Shown piece after piece: positions 17,990-26,843 of a DNA stretch of 64,000 nt. The position numbers were made by a program, and so were the translations under genes. The stretch is from contig NZ_CP022363.1 of the NCBI RefSeq assembly GCF_003119115.1, positions 435,001 through 499,000 of the forward strand. Reading direction: 5' to 3'. The notes below the pieces were generated by a model, which was not told the origin of the DNA, did not search any database, and saw nothing but the letters and a program-made list of their open reading frames with translations. The stretch is from Azospirillum sp. TSH58. Lineage in GTDB: Bacteria; Pseudomonadota; Alphaproteobacteria; Azospirillales; Azospirillaceae. Positions within the stretch are counted from its first letter, which is position 1. Each line of letters begins with the position of its first letter.

Positions 17990-19183
17990 TTGCCCCGCAC
18001 CCATCGGGCGCCCGCCTCGCCGCTCACGGTGCTGGCCGCGCTGATCCTCGGCGTCTGCGTCATCCAGGTCGCCAACGGCATCCTGCAGATCCTGCTGCCG
18101 CTCCGCCTCGCCGAGGCGGCGGCCCCGCCGCTGGTCGTCGGGGCGGTGGCCTCGGCCTATTCGGTCGGCTTCGTGCTGGGCTGCTGGGCGGCGCCCTGGA
18201 TGATCCGCCGGGTGGGCGGGGTGTGGTCCTTCGCCGCCTTCGGGCTGCTCGCCGCCGCCGCCACGCTGCTGCTCAACCTGCTGCCCGACGCGCGGGCCTG
18301 GGTGGGGCTCAGAATGCTGATGGGGGTGTCCTATGTCGGGATGCTCACCGTCGCGGAAAGCGGGCTGGCCGGCCTGTCGCCGCCGGGATCGCGGGGCAGC
18401 GTCTTCTCCCTCTACATGATCGCCTGCAAGGTGGCGGTGATCGGCGGCCAGATGCTGCTCGCCAGCCCGGACCTGTCGGCCCTGTGGCTGACCGTCCTGG
18501 CGGCCGGCTGCTACGGCCTGTCGCTGGTGCCGGTTGCGGTGATCCGCCCGCCGGCCAGCGCCGCGCCGAAGGGACCGACGCCGTCGCCCTGGCAGTATGT
18601 GCGGCGGGCGCCGGTGGCCTTCGCCGGCTGCCTGATGGTCGGGCTGTGCAACACCGCGGTCACCGGCATCGGTCCGGCCTGGCTCGCCGGGCTGGCCCTG
18701 CCCGCCGCGGGGGTCGCGCTGATCATGTCGGGCATCCAGGTGGGCAGCGTGGTTCTGCAATGGCCGATCGGGCGGTTTTCCGACCGGCACGACCGGCGGC
18801 TGGTGATCTTCGCGGTGTCCGCCGTGGCGACGGTCGCCGCCTTCCTGATCGCCGCCTTCGCCAACCCGCCCGGCGGGGCGGCGCCGCAGACCGTCCTGCT
18901 CGGCCTGTTCACCCTGTGGGGCAGCGCCGCCCTGTCGCTCTACGCGATCTGCGTGGCCCACGCCAACGACCATGTGGCGGTGGAGGAGACCGTGCCGCTG
19001 GCCAGCGCACTGCTGCTCGCCTGGGCGTTGGGCGCCGCCCTCGGCCCGCTGCTGGCGACGGCGGCCATGGAATGGTTCGGGCACGACGCGCTGTTCGTCT
19101 ATGTCGGGGTGGTGTCGGGCGGGCTGACCCTGTTCGCCGGCCTGCGCCGTCTCATCAGCGGTCCCTTCCGGGCGGAGCCGTAG
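17990..19183 (+). CDS. MFS transporter, YcaD-like
   Basis: 397 residues with twelve predicted membrane helices. Major facilitator features include the GRFSDRHDRR loop between helices 8 and 9 and RVGG in the first half. The arrangement (LAEAAAPPLVVGAVASAYSVGFVLGCW) resembles the YcaD/UMF2-like group. Translation seems to start at a TTG 14 bases after the ATPase gene, so it is probably the fourth gene of the amino acid importer operon. The cargo is not deducible; export of a catabolic by-product is one possibility. Confidence 0.83.
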   Translation: MPRTHRAPASPLTVLAALILGVCVIQVANGILQILLPLRLAEAAAPPLVVGAVASAYSVGFVLGCWAAPWMIRRVGGVWSFAAFGLLAAAATLLLNLLPDARAWVGLRMLMGVSYVGMLTVAESGLAGLSPPGSRGSVFSLYMIACKVAVIGGQMLLASPDLSALWLTVLAAGCYGLSLVPVAVIRPPASAAPKGPTPSPWQYVRRAPVAFAGCLMVGLCNTAVTGIGPAWLAGLALPAAGVALIMSGIQVGSVVLQWPIGRFSDRHDRRLVIFAVSAVATVAAFLIAAFANPPGGAAPQTVLLGLFTLWGSAALSLYAICVAHANDHVAVEETVPLASALLLAWALGAALGPLLATAAMEWFGHDALFVYVGVVSGGLTLFAGLRRLISGPFRAEP

Positions 19184-19248
19184 GGCTTGGCCGGGGGCTG
19201 CCGGGCGGGCTATTGTGGCCCGCCCGGCAGCCCCCTCCCCCACGCTCC

Positions 19249-20445
19249 ATGCCCAGCACCTCCGACACCCCGACCGACGAGCAGTTCCGGGCGATCCAGG
19301 CCATCGACGCCTGGTACGCCGACCCCGCGGCCCCCCAGATGTTCTGGCTGGCCGGGGAGGCCGGGACCGGCAAGACCAAGACCACCGTCTTCGCGCTGGA
19401 CCATCTCCAGGACCGCCGCAACCTGGAGAATTTCGTGGTCGGGGCGCCCACCGGCAAGGCCGCCCAGGTGCTGCGCCGCAAGGGCATCGACCGGGCGGCG
19501 ACGCTGCATTCGCTGATCTACGCGCCGCGGCAGGACGACGACACCGGCGAGCTGTTCTTCGCCCGCAAGTCGGAGGGCAAGTTCGCCGAGGCCGACCTGA
19601 TCGTCTGCGACGAGGGCTCGATGGTCGGGGACGACGTGGCGGGCGACCTGCTGCGCTCCGGCAAGAAGATCCTGATGATCGCCGACGACTACCAGCTCCC
19701 CCCGGTGACCGGCCAGGGCACGCTGACCCAGGGCGAGCCGGATTTCCGGCTGGTCGAGCCGCACCGCACGGCGCGGGAAAGCCCGGTGATCCGGCTCGCC
19801 CATCTGCTGCGCCGGCAGGAGTTGCCGCGCCGCTTCGGCACCGCCGGGAACGCCCATGTCCTGCCGCTGAACCGGGTGACCGAGCCGCTGGCCCTGCGGG
19901 TGGACACCCAGACCATCTGCGGCACCCACCGCGTGCGCACCGACTTCACCCGGCGCATCCGCACCCGCCACGGCTTCGACACGGTGATGCCCCAGGCCGG
20001 CGAGCGGGTGATCTGCCGCCGCAACGACCGCGAGGAGGGTCTGTTCAACGGCATGATCGGCACGCTGACCCGCCCGGCGGCCGAGGGGCGGGGCCGCCAG
20101 GACGGGCTGTGGTCGCTCGGCGTCCATATGGAGGACGAGGTGCGGCCCCGCGGCAAGCTGATGGTCCATCCCTGGATGTTCCAGGCCCACTACAGCGGCG
20201 AGACCAAGGCGCCGCGGGTGGAGCGCGACGTGCAGCAGTTCGATTGGGCCTGGATGATCACCTGCCATTCCGCCCAGGGCTCGGAGTTCCCCTCCGTCAC
20301 CGTGCTCGACGATTCCGCCGCCTTCCGCGAGCACAAGTGGCGCTGGCTCTACACCGCCGTCACCCGCTCGCAGGACGAGCTGTTCCTGCTGCTGCGCAAC
20401 GCCGATCTCGGCGGGAACTGGCGGATGCCGGATCTCGACGCGTGA
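19249..20445 (+). CDS. Stand-alone RecD/Dda-like superfamily 1 helicase
   Basis: 398 residues from the ATG at 19249. It contains the SF1B helicase motifs in order: Walker A GEAGTGKTKT near residue 37, APTGKAAQVLRRKG (motif Ia), CDEGSM (motif II), IADDYQLPPV (motif III), and near the C-terminus TCHSAQGSEFP and YTAVTRSQDELFLL (motifs V and VI). The size and domain set match short Dda-like DNA helicases rather than full RecD2. It has no nuclease domain. It follows the MFS gene by 65 bases and is unrelated to it. A role in repair or phage-derived replication is possible. Confidence 0.82.
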   Translation: MPSTSDTPTDEQFRAIQAIDAWYADPAAPQMFWLAGEAGTGKTKTTVFALDHLQDRRNLENFVVGAPTGKAAQVLRRKGIDRAATLHSLIYAPRQDDDTGELFFARKSEGKFAEADLIVCDEGSMVGDDVAGDLLRSGKKILMIADDYQLPPVTGQGTLTQGEPDFRLVEPHRTARESPVIRLAHLLRRQELPRRFGTAGNAHVLPLNRVTEPLALRVDTQTICGTHRVRTDFTRRIRTRHGFDTVMPQAGERVICRRNDREEGLFNGMIGTLTRPAAEGRGRQDGLWSLGVHMEDEVRPRGKLMVHPWMFQAHYSGETKAPRVERDVQQFDWAWMITCHSAQGSEFPSVTVLDDSAAFREHKWRWLYTAVTRSQDELFLLLRNADLGGNWRMPDLDA

Positions 20446-20453
20446 TGGTGCAG

Positions 20454-20630
20454 CCCTCTCCCCCCCGGGGAGAGGGAGGGGACCCGCGCCGTAGGCGTGG
20501 GGAGGGTGAGGGGGACCGGTGCGCCAAAGGCGCACCGTCAAGGGGCATGCTGCCCCTTGGCAATCCCCTGGCGTGGGCTTGACGCCCACGCTGCCCCCTC
20601 ACCCTGACCCTCTCCCCGGAGGGGAGAGGG
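20454..20630. repeat. Composite hairpin element (REP/MITE-like) between convergent genes
   Basis: 177 bases made of nested hairpins. Both ends carry CCCTCTCCCC-3-GGGGAGAGGG stems (20454-20476 and 20608-20630). Inside them GGGTGAGGGGG (20504-20514) pairs with CCCCCTCACCC (20594-20604). The core has three more perfect hairpins: CGGTGCGCC/GGCGCACCG (20517-20537), AAGGGGCA/TGCCCCTT (20540-20558) and GCGTGGGC/GCCCACGC (20571-20591). The right-hand 37 bases recur, reverse-complemented and unchanged, at 46078-46114. It fills the gap between the helicase gene and ttrA. Confidence 0.85.
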
Positions 20631-20660
20631 AATTTTAGCCGTGATTACCGGACGGAAGGC

Positions 20661-23600
20661 TCACGCCGCCGCGGCCACCCGCTCCAGCTTGGCGGGGAGA
20701 CCCTGGCGCACCGCCGTTCCGGCGATGGGATCGACCCAGACCGAGGCGCCCGGACGGGTCGGGTCGTGCAGGCCCAGGTCGTTGATGTTCACCCCGGCCC
20801 CGATCTCCGGCACCACCGGCTGGCTGTGGCCGCCGATGACGTGCGGCCGCGCGCCGAACTCCTTGTGGCCGAAGCCGTGCTCGACGGCGAGCACGCCGCG
20901 CATCACGCCGTGCCGGACGATGGCCGTCGCCAGCTCCGACCCGCCCGGCGTGGCGACGCGGATGCGGTCGCCGGTGGCGATGCCCAGCCGCCGCGCGTCC
21001 TCCGCGTTGATGCCCACCGGGTTCTCCGGGTGCAGGTGGCGCAGGCGGCTGGCCGCGATGGTGTAGGCGCTGACCAGCACCGATTTCGAGCTGATGAGCT
21101 GGAAAGGCCAGTCCTCCGCCCTGTGGACCTGCCGCATCGGCGTGCCGTCGGCGAAGGCCGGGGGCGTCCAGGCGGCGGTGCCGGTCCAGCGCTTGCCGGT
21201 GACGCTGCTCTTCGCCGCGCCGACCGCCTCGTTGTAGACCAGCAGCCCGTCCTTGAAGCGGTGGGTGGCCTTGTCGCCCTCGAAGCCTTCGGACTGGTTC
21301 TGGTAGCGCCCGCCGCGCGCCAGGATGAAGGCGACCTTGCGCCATTCCTCCTCCTTCAGCACCGCCTGGAGCGCCGGGAGAACGCGGGCGACGCCGGACA
21401 GGGCGATGTCCTCGTCCGTGGCGTCGGGCACCGGCTGCTTGCCCAGCCACGCGATGTTGGCGCCGCCGCGCAGGTACCAGTCCTCCGGCCGCTCCAGCGG
21501 GTGGGTCCTCCCGTCCATGTCGGCGATGGCGTCCGGGCCGAAGCCGGGCAGGCCCAGCCGCTTCGCCAGTGCGATGAGGAAGGTCTCCATCTGGACGTGC
21601 CGGCCCTCCGGCAGCGGTTCCGTTCGGGGCGTCACCACCGGCCAGCGCGCCGTCGAGGTCTTGGTCGGCACGCCCGCCCAGGGGGAGGCCCAGCCCCAGG
21701 TCTCGTACAGCACCGTGTCGGGGATGATGTAGTCGGCGAAGGCCGTGGATTCGTTGATGAAGGGATCGATGGCGACGACCAGCGGCAGCGCCTTCGGGTC
21801 GCGCAGCGTCGCCTCCACCTGGGCGCGGACGCCGGGGATGCCGTAGACCGGGTTGCTGTTCCACAGGAACAGGGCCTTCAGCGGGTACGGGTAGCCGTCC
21901 ACCACGCCGCTGGTCAGATATTCGGTGGTGAGCTGCGGGGCGTTCGGATACCAGGGCGCCTTGGCCGGATAGGGCTTGCCCGCCTCCTTCCGCGCCTTGA
22001 ACTCGCTGGATTTCTCGTAGGGGACGGGGCGGCTGATGGCGGTGCCGGAGGGCTTCACCTGTCCGGGGAAGCTGGCCAGCTTGTAGCGCGGGCCGTCCTG
22101 CTCGTCCGGGAAGCGCCCGCCGCCGAAGATGGTGCCGCCCTTCCAGTTGAGATTGCCGATCAGCGTGTTCAGGGTCACCACGCCGAAGGCGTTGTAGAAG
22201 CCGTTGCCGGCCATCATGCCGCCGTGGGCATTGGCGGCGGCCTTCTTGCCGTGGCTGGTGAACTCCCGCGCCAGACCGGCGATCACGTCGGCGGGGATGC
22301 CACAGGCGTCGGCGTAGCCGGCGAGGTCGAGCCGCATCGCCTGCTCGCGCAGCAGGGTGAGGCTGGTCTTCACCGCCACGTCGCCCGCCGGGGTCGCCAC
22401 CGTGCCGCCGTGGAACAGCGCGGCCGGTCCCATCAGCACGTCGTGGGCGACCGGCGTGCCGGACGGGTCGAGCACGACGAAGGCGTCCTTGGCGCCGTAG
22501 CGCTCCTTCTCGTCCAGCGTCACCCAACCGAGGTCGGAGGCGCGCAGCATCCGCCCGTCGCGCGGGTGGCCCGCCTGCTGGATCACCAGATGGGTGGCGT
22601 TGCACCAGCCGGCCTCGCCCGCCGCCTCCGCCGCCGTGCCGTTGGGCTGGGACAGGTAATTGGTGTCGATGCGCCCGTTCTCGAACATCCAGCGCATCAT
22701 GCCCATGACCAGGGCGCCGTCGGTGCCGGGGCGGATGGGAATCCAGTTGGACCGCTCCGCCGCCGCGCGGTTGTCGGCGTTGGTCAGCACCGGGTCGACG
22801 ACGACGTAGTTCAGGACGCCGTCCGTCCGCCCCTTGGCGAGCAGCATGGCCTGCCGCTTGAACGGGTTGCCGGCGTTCGACGGAGCGGTGCCGATGAACA
22901 GCACGAACTCCGCATTCTGCAGGTCTGGCTTGGCGTGCGGCATCTTCTTGGCGTCGCCGAACACCGCCCCCGATCCGGAGCGGTAGGCGCCGCCGCAGTA
23001 GGAGCCATGGCCGACGAAGTTGATCGTGCCCAGCGCCTGGTTGAAGAAGCGCCGCACGAAGGGTTCCCGCCCGTCGTTGACCGACGACAGCAGGGCCACC
23101 TGGTTGACCTTCGGCCCCAGCTCGGGCGCGGCCGGGTCGATGGGCGTCTTCAGGTCGCGCAAGCTGCGCAGGCCGGGCACCGGGCCTTCGCCGAACAGGT
23201 CGCCGCCCTCGGCGATCTCCTCGATCAGCCGGTCGAAGGCGATGGGTTCCCATTGGCCGGAACCGCGCGGGCCGACGCGCTTCATCGGGGTGGCGACACG
23301 GAAGGGCGAGGTCAGCATCTCCAGCGCCGCGTTGCCCCGCCCGCAGGCGGTCGAGCGGCCCTTCAGCCCCTTCTCGTCCAGCCGCGACAGGGACGTGAAG
23401 CTCTCCCTGATCGGCGTGCCGTAGGGCAGGAAGGGGTCGGTGGACAGCGGGCTGTAGGGGTTGCCGGCGACCCGCAGCACCTTGTTCTTCTCCACGTCCA
23501 CCCGGACGCGGACGCCGCACAGGGTGGTGCAGCCGAGGCAGGCGACGTTGGCGACGATCTGGCCCGGCGTCGGGGTGAGGTCGCCGGTCGCCGGATCGAC

Positions 23601-23768
23601 GCGGAATTCGGGGGCCGGGGCGTTGCCGGAGATGGCGTGGTCGGGCGTGTCCCCGGCCCAGGCGCCCTTCACGAGCTTGCGTCCGGTGTCGGAGAAGCCG
23701 CCCGCGAAGGCGGCGAGCGCGCCGCCCGCGGCGCTGGTCTTCAGGAGAAGGCGACGGGAAATCGACAT
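20661..23768 (-). CDS. ttrA: Tetrathionate reductase catalytic subunit TtrA
   Basis: 1035 residues, molybdopterin oxidoreductase family and the expected length for TtrA. It starts at the ATG at 23768 with a twin-arginine leader (SISRRLLLKTSAAGG). A [4Fe-4S] site is formed by Cys77, Cys80, Cys84 and Cys142 (CLGCTTLC and STACGRG). The likely molybdenum ligand is Cys258 in SYCGGAYRSGSG. C-terminal motifs include DRIRVATPGG and GINAEDARRLG. It reduces tetrathionate to thiosulfate at the periplasmic face during anaerobic respiration. It is the last gene of a ttrB-ttrC-ttrA operon. A thiosulfate or other sulfur-oxoanion reductase is the main alternative. Confidence 0.87.
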   Translation of the reverse strand: MSISRRLLLKTSAAGGALAAFAGGFSDTGRKLVKGAWAGDTPDHAISGNAPAPEFRVDPATGDLTPTPGQIVANVACLGCTTLCGVRVRVDVEKNKVLRVAGNPYSPLSTDPFLPYGTPIRESFTSLSRLDEKGLKGRSTACGRGNAALEMLTSPFRVATPMKRVGPRGSGQWEPIAFDRLIEEIAEGGDLFGEGPVPGLRSLRDLKTPIDPAAPELGPKVNQVALLSSVNDGREPFVRRFFNQALGTINFVGHGSYCGGAYRSGSGAVFGDAKKMPHAKPDLQNAEFVLFIGTAPSNAGNPFKRQAMLLAKGRTDGVLNYVVVDPVLTNADNRAAAERSNWIPIRPGTDGALVMGMMRWMFENGRIDTNYLSQPNGTAAEAAGEAGWCNATHLVIQQAGHPRDGRMLRASDLGWVTLDEKERYGAKDAFVVLDPSGTPVAHDVLMGPAALFHGGTVATPAGDVAVKTSLTLLREQAMRLDLAGYADACGIPADVIAGLAREFTSHGKKAAANAHGGMMAGNGFYNAFGVVTLNTLIGNLNWKGGTIFGGGRFPDEQDGPRYKLASFPGQVKPSGTAISRPVPYEKSSEFKARKEAGKPYPAKAPWYPNAPQLTTEYLTSGVVDGYPYPLKALFLWNSNPVYGIPGVRAQVEATLRDPKALPLVVAIDPFINESTAFADYIIPDTVLYETWGWASPWAGVPTKTSTARWPVVTPRTEPLPEGRHVQMETFLIALAKRLGLPGFGPDAIADMDGRTHPLERPEDWYLRGGANIAWLGKQPVPDATDEDIALSGVARVLPALQAVLKEEEWRKVAFILARGGRYQNQSEGFEGDKATHRFKDGLLVYNEAVGAAKSSVTGKRWTGTAAWTPPAFADGTPMRQVHRAEDWPFQLISSKSVLVSAYTIAASRLRHLHPENPVGINAEDARRLGIATGDRIRVATPGGSELATAIVRHGVMRGVLAVEHGFGHKEFGARPHVIGGHSQPVVPEIGAGVNINDLGLHDPTRPGASVWVDPIAGTAVRQGLPAKLERVAAAA

Positions 23769-23782
23769 GATGGGTGCTCCGT

Positions 23783-24916
23783 TCACTCGGCGGCGGCCAC
23801 GGTTCCGGCGGGCGCGTGGGGCGCGCGGGCCGGAGCGGGCGCCGGGCGGCGCGGGGAAGGCAGGATGGCGGTGAGGGCGATCAGCAGGAACAGCCAGAGT
23901 CCGGCCGTTCCGACGATCCCCAGCAGCCCCTCCGGACCGGCGGGCAGCGCGTAGTCGTAGAAGCCGGCGCCGGTCTTCGGCACGGTCTGGCCGCCGATGA
24001 ACACGGTCCAGCGGAACATCCAGGCGCCGTGCAGGGCGATCAGCCCGGTCAGCAGCCCCGTCCCGGCCGGCTTGGCGACGGCGATGGCGAAGGGAATCGC
24101 GGTGGCGGCGACGGCCCAGACGGCGGTGACGCGCCACGCCTTCGACCCGGCGACGCTGCCCAGCGCCTCCGCGTGGGTGGCGTCCAGCCCGAACAGGCCC
24201 AGCGCCAGCCACAGCGCGCCGACCAGCATGACGCCGCCCAGGACGCCGGCGAGCAGCCGGTTCGCCCGCACCTCCACCGCGCGGTCGTTGCCGGCGGCGA
24301 AGCGGTTGAGCAGCAGCACCAGCCCGGCGGCGCCGGCCAGCGCGGTCATCAGGAGCTGCACGGGCAGGAAGGGCGTGTGCCACAGCGGGCGGGCCTTCAC
24401 CACCGCGACCTCCGCCCCGGTGTAGAGGGCGACCAGCAGCGCGCCCGCCAGGGCGAACAGACCGGCGGCGCGGATCAGCGCGTCGTTGCGCCCGCCGCCC
24501 AGCGAGGCCAGCCGGTAGAGCGCGGCGAGGCGGCTGTCCACCCGGCCATGGGCCTGCAACTCCTCGCGGAAGCACGCCCAGCCGTAGACCAGCAGGCCGG
24601 TGACGTAGAGGGGGATGAAGATCGACCCCCACCACATCCAGGAGGTCGGACGCAGCACGACGTAGAAGTGCCAGAAGCGGCCGGGCTGGTGGAGGTCCGA
24701 CAGAAGCGCCACCGGGGCGGCCAGCCCGCAGGTCAGCGCCACCAGCAGGGCGGTGCGGCCCAGCGCGCGCCAGTCCTCCTTGGCGAAGGCATAACCCGGC
24801 AGGCTCAGCAGCAGGCCGCCGACCGACAGGCCGATCAGGAAAAAATACTGCACGGCCCAGGGAAGCCACGCGACCTCGCGGGTCACGTTGATGACCTCGA
24901 CGATGTGGTTGTCCAT
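23783..24916 (-). CDS. ttrC: Tetrathionate reductase membrane subunit TtrC (NrfD-like quinol oxidase)
   Basis: 377 residues, mostly hydrophobic, with about nine helices of the NrfD/PsrC family. The N-terminal REVAWLPWAVQYFFLIGLSVGG and SDLHQPGRFWHFYVVLRPTSWMWWG are typical of quinol-binding NrfD proteins. It passes electrons from the quinol pool to TtrB. The ATG at 24916 overlaps the ttrB stop by one base, and AGGAG lies eight bases upstream; a GTG three bases earlier is an alternative. The tail is rich in alanine and proline. Confidence 0.87.
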   Translation of the reverse strand: MDNHIVEVINVTREVAWLPWAVQYFFLIGLSVGGLLLSLPGYAFAKEDWRALGRTALLVALTCGLAAPVALLSDLHQPGRFWHFYVVLRPTSWMWWGSIFIPLYVTGLLVYGWACFREELQAHGRVDSRLAALYRLASLGGGRNDALIRAAGLFALAGALLVALYTGAEVAVVKARPLWHTPFLPVQLLMTALAGAAGLVLLLNRFAAGNDRAVEVRANRLLAGVLGGVMLVGALWLALGLFGLDATHAEALGSVAGSKAWRVTAVWAVAATAIPFAIAVAKPAGTGLLTGLIALHGAWMFRWTVFIGGQTVPKTGAGFYDYALPAGPEGLLGIVGTAGLWLFLLIALTAILPSPRRPAPAPARAPHAPAGTVAAAE

Positions 24917-25683
24917 CACGCGTGCTCCTTTTGGGCGTGGGTCTCGCTGCTGGGCCGCCAGAGCGTCGGCGTGCCGTCGACCTTCCCTTGGAAGCGGGGG
25001 TCGAGGCCGAGGTAGAAGACGCGCGGCTGGGTCCCCTGCTCCGGCTTCAGCACCTTGGGGTTCTCCTCGCGGACCAGGGTGGAGACGGCGCTGTCCGGGT
25101 CGTTCAGGTCACCGAAAATGCGGGCGCCGCCGACGCAGGTCTCCACGCAGGCGGGCAACAGACCGGCCTCCACGCGGTGGACGCAGAAGGTGCATTTGTC
25201 GGCGGTCTGGGTCTCGTGGTTGATGAAGCGCGCGTCGTAGGGGCAGGCCTGGACGCAGTAGGCGCAGCCGACGCAGACAGTGTTGTCCACGACCACGATT
25301 CCGTCGCGGCGCTGGAAAGTCGCACCGGTCGGACAGACGGGGATGCAGGGTGGGTCCTCGCAGTGGTTGCACAGGCGCGGCAGCATGTAGCTGCCGGCCT
25401 TGCCCTGCTCCGTCACCTCATAGGTGGAGACGATGGTGCGGAAGCTGTTTTCCGGAACGTCGTTCTCCATGATGCAGGCGACCGTGCAGGCTTGGCAGCC
25501 CACGCATTTGCGCACGTCCACCACCATCGCCCAGCGGTGCGCCGGATCGCCGTCCCGGCGGAGCGACGCACCATTGGGCGCGGCGGCGGCGGGCATCGTC
25601 GCCCCCGTCGCGACGCTCATGGTCGCGGCGCCGATGGTCGCGGCGCCCGCGCCGAGGCAGAAGTTGCGCCTTGATCGGTCCAT
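24916..25683 (-). CDS. ttrB: Tetrathionate reductase iron-sulfur subunit TtrB
   Basis: 255 residues with a Tat leader (SRRNFCLGA at 4-12). Sixteen cysteines form four [4Fe-4S] clusters: Cys60/63/66/70, Cys105/108/113/117, Cys137/140/143/147 and Cys164/167/179/183. This is the DMSO-reductase type electron-transfer subunit that links membrane TtrC to catalytic TtrA. It is the first gene of the operon. No ttrRS two-component genes are next to it, so regulation must come from elsewhere. Confidence 0.9.
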   Translation of the reverse strand: MDRSRRNFCLGAGAATIGAATMSVATGATMPAAAAPNGASLRRDGDPAHRWAMVVDVRKCVGCQACTVACIMENDVPENSFRTIVSTYEVTEQGKAGSYMLPRLCNHCEDPPCIPVCPTGATFQRRDGIVVVDNTVCVGCAYCVQACPYDARFINHETQTADKCTFCVHRVEAGLLPACVETCVGGARIFGDLNDPDSAVSTLVREENPKVLKPEQGTQPRVFYLGLDPRFQGKVDGTPTLWRPSSETHAQKEHA

Positions 25684-25781
25684 GGCTGGCCTCTTCGCAC
25701 CTGACTCCTTCGGCCGCGACGAACCGCGGCCCTACGGTGCGAAGGGTACCGGCCCCCTGTCCCCACTCCCATTGGGGGCAT

Positions 25782-25798
25782 CCCTACACTTCTTAGGG
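25782..25798. promoter_or_regulatory. Inverted repeat upstream of ttrBCA, candidate operator
   Basis: CCCTACACTTCTTAGGG has perfect 5-bp arms (CCCTA and TAGGG) with a 7-bp centre, about 100 bases upstream of the ttrB start in the gap before the beta-lactamase gene. A LuxR/FixJ-type response regulator such as TtrR is one candidate; assignment is speculative. Confidence 0.35.
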
Positions 25799-25845
25799 TA
25801 AACCCCAGTGACGACATGCCGCAGCGGCCGGTCGGTCAAACGCGA

Positions 25846-26736
25846 TCAGCCCTTGAGAGCGTCGGCGACCGCGCGGGCCACGCCGGCGTGGGTGGCGTCC
25901 CGGTCCTTGAAGCTGTCGGCCGTCTCGGTCAGGTAGCTGGCGATCAGCAGCGGCGCCCTCCCCTCCGGCCAGACGATGCCGATGTCGTTGGCCGTGCCGC
26001 GCACGCCCGTGCCGGTCTTGTCGCCGACGCGCCAGCCCTTCGGCAGCCCGGCCCGCAAACGCTTGTCGCCGGTCCGGTTGGCGACCATCCAGGCGATGAG
26101 CTGCTCGCGCGACGCCGGGGTCAGCGCGTCGCCCAGCATCAGCCGCCCCATGCTGTGGACCATCGCCGCGGGCGTGGTGGTGTCGCGCGGATCGCCGGGA
26201 ATGGCGCTGTTCAGCGACGGCTCGTTGCGGTCCAGCCGGGTCTTCCGGTCGCCCAGCGTGCGCAGGAAGGCGGTCAGCCCGGCGGGGTCGCCCACCGCCG
26301 GCAGCAGCAGGTTCGCCGCCACGTTGTCGCTGAGCGTCATCGTCGCCTCGCACAGCTCGGCCACCGTCGGGGGCGGGCCGTCGAGGCGGGTTTCGGCGAA
26401 GGGGGCGTAGGGGACCATGTCCGCCTTGGTCACCCGAATGCGCCGGTCCAGCCGCTCCCGCCCCTCATCCACCTGTTTCAGGATGGCGCCAGCCAAAAGA
26501 AATTTGAAGGTGCTGCACATCGGGAACCGCTCGTCCGCGCGATGGCCGAAGCGCTGCCCGGTGCCGGTGTCGAGCACCGCCACGCCGAGCCGCCCGCCGC
26601 TGCGCGTCTCCAGCGCGGCGATCGCGTCGGCCAGCCGCTTATCCCCGAATGTCCTGGGTTTCTCCGCCTTCACGCCGGTTGCCGCCAGCAGCGTCATGCC
26701 GCCCGTCGCGGCCAGGAAAGCCCGCCGTCCGATCAT
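25846..26736 (-). CDS. Class A beta-lactamase
   Basis: 296 residues with a signal peptide (RRAFLAATGGMTLLAATGVKA, also Tat-like). All class A active-site elements are present: CSTFK (Ser70 and Lys73), SDN (Ser130), EPSLN (Glu166 and Asn170) and DKTGTG (Lys234). It hydrolyses beta-lactams in the periplasm. It is divergent from an AmpR-like LysR gene, an arrangement known for inducible class A and class C enzymes (for example L2), so expression is probably induced by muropeptides. KTG rather than RTG/RSG at 234 argues against the CARB group. Confidence 0.94.
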   Translation of the reverse strand: MIGRRAFLAATGGMTLLAATGVKAEKPRTFGDKRLADAIAALETRSGGRLGVAVLDTGTGQRFGHRADERFPMCSTFKFLLAGAILKQVDEGRERLDRRIRVTKADMVPYAPFAETRLDGPPPTVAELCEATMTLSDNVAANLLLPAVGDPAGLTAFLRTLGDRKTRLDRNEPSLNSAIPGDPRDTTTPAAMVHSMGRLMLGDALTPASREQLIAWMVANRTGDKRLRAGLPKGWRVGDKTGTGVRGTANDIGIVWPEGRAPLLIASYLTETADSFKDRDATHAGVARAVADALKG

Positions 26737-26805
26737 CGTGTCCTCGTGTCATGCCGTGTCGATGGACGGACGATAAAAAGCTCCCGGCGTCGGAACAAAC
26801 GATGA

Positions 26806-26833
26806 TAGTTTTCACAAGCCACAAGAAAAACTA
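26806..26833. promoter_or_regulatory. Candidate AmpR operator
   Basis: TAGTTTT (26806-26812) and AAAACTA (26827-26833) form a perfect 7-bp inverted repeat with a 14-bp centre in the AT-rich 107-base gap between bla and ampR, ending ten bases before the ampR start. The size and place fit a LysR-type binding site shared by both promoters. Confidence 0.55.
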
Positions 26834-26843
26834 ATGGCTCACC

